Source of the DNA: Planctomycetales bacterium
GTDB taxonomy: Bacteria > Planctomycetota > Planctomycetia > Planctomycetales > Planctomycetaceae
Assembly (NCBI GenBank): GCA_028285345.1
Contig: JANQPT010000005.1
Location: 1-51,198, forward strand
Direction of reading: 5' to 3'
Length of the DNA: 51,198 bases
Shown in pieces: positions 50,965 to 51,198 of this stretch. The notes under the pieces are model-generated. The model searched no databases. It was not told the origin of the DNA and saw only the letters and a list, made by a program, of their open reading frames with translations. The translations under genes and the position numbers were made by a program. How positions within the stretch are numbered: the stretch's first letter is position 1; each line of letters opens with the position of its first letter.

Positions 50965-51198
50965 TCCTCGACTCTCCTTCCTTGGTTAAAGGTGCGATGT
51001 ATCTCATACATCCACAACTCACGCACAAATCGTGAGCTCTCAGGTGATCTGCGAGTCGGACCTCGACTGGCCGTGAGTCGAGCTGCCCGGGACGAACGTC
51101 CGGCAGGAAGCTGAGATAGTGCAGGCGATCATCCTTGATCTAATCGTTCATCCGATAATTTCGACGGTCGTTGTACCGGTCTCGGTTCGGGAATCTTC

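Overview
The window looks like a chromosomal segment of a planctomycete (Planctomycetota, probably Planctomycetales). This is inferred from gene content: a huge FHA/coiled-coil/Ser-Thr kinase protein, a PEP-CTERM secreted protein, a leucine-rich-repeat membrane protein made of strict 24-residue units, many small lineage-type hypotheticals, and dispersed short palindromic repeats in intergenic DNA, all in GC-rich, loosely packed sequence. No rRNA or intact tRNA gene was found. Gene calls rest on reading translations, motifs, start sites and neighbours; no database search was possible.

Positions 1-39330 are host backbone. They hold the FHA-kinase, an MtfA-type metallopeptidase, an LptF/LptG permease, a sensor-kinase/NtrC-type regulator pair (8059-10324), the rpsO-pnp operon (10552-13246), a second soluble histidine kinase, an acyl-CoA dehydrogenase, a patatin-like lipase, an FAH-family enzyme, a YugP-type membrane protease and a Gfo/Idh/MocA oxidoreductase. 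From 21371 to 23650 small poorly known genes are interleaved with palindromic repeats. Then come a DUF3303-like protein with a purple-acid-phosphatase-like enzyme, a glycosyltransferase, a sulfite/nitrite-reductase hemoprotein divergent from PgpA, folD, glgX, a STAS/RsbW-type partner-switch pair, a beta-CASP nuclease, an ASCH protein and the LRR protein with its small membrane partner.

Positions 39431-51198 are accessory DNA. They begin with a large serine recombinase, followed by a small putative DNA-binding protein and a 243-base stretch dense in inverted repeats (42330-42572) that could be a structured RNA or a recombination/replication site. Next is a same-strand four-gene cluster of visibly lower GC (43148-47754): an AAA ATPase and an HNH nuclease that overlap by 4 bases and resemble Septu (PtuA/PtuB) phage defence, followed closely by a PLP-dependent carboxynorspermidine-decarboxylase-like enzyme and a DUF3326 protein that overlaps it. 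The right end holds a truncated methyltransferase, a membrane-anchored hypothetical, a Nu1-like terminase small subunit without a large subunit, and two phage-like helical proteins.

The best candidate for an undescribed system is the ATPase-HNH-decarboxylase-DUF3326 cluster. Second is the inverted-repeat-rich segment at 42330-42572. Third is the set of dispersed palindromes that have become the C-terminal codons of several proteins (folD product, ASCH protein, hypothetical at 21714).
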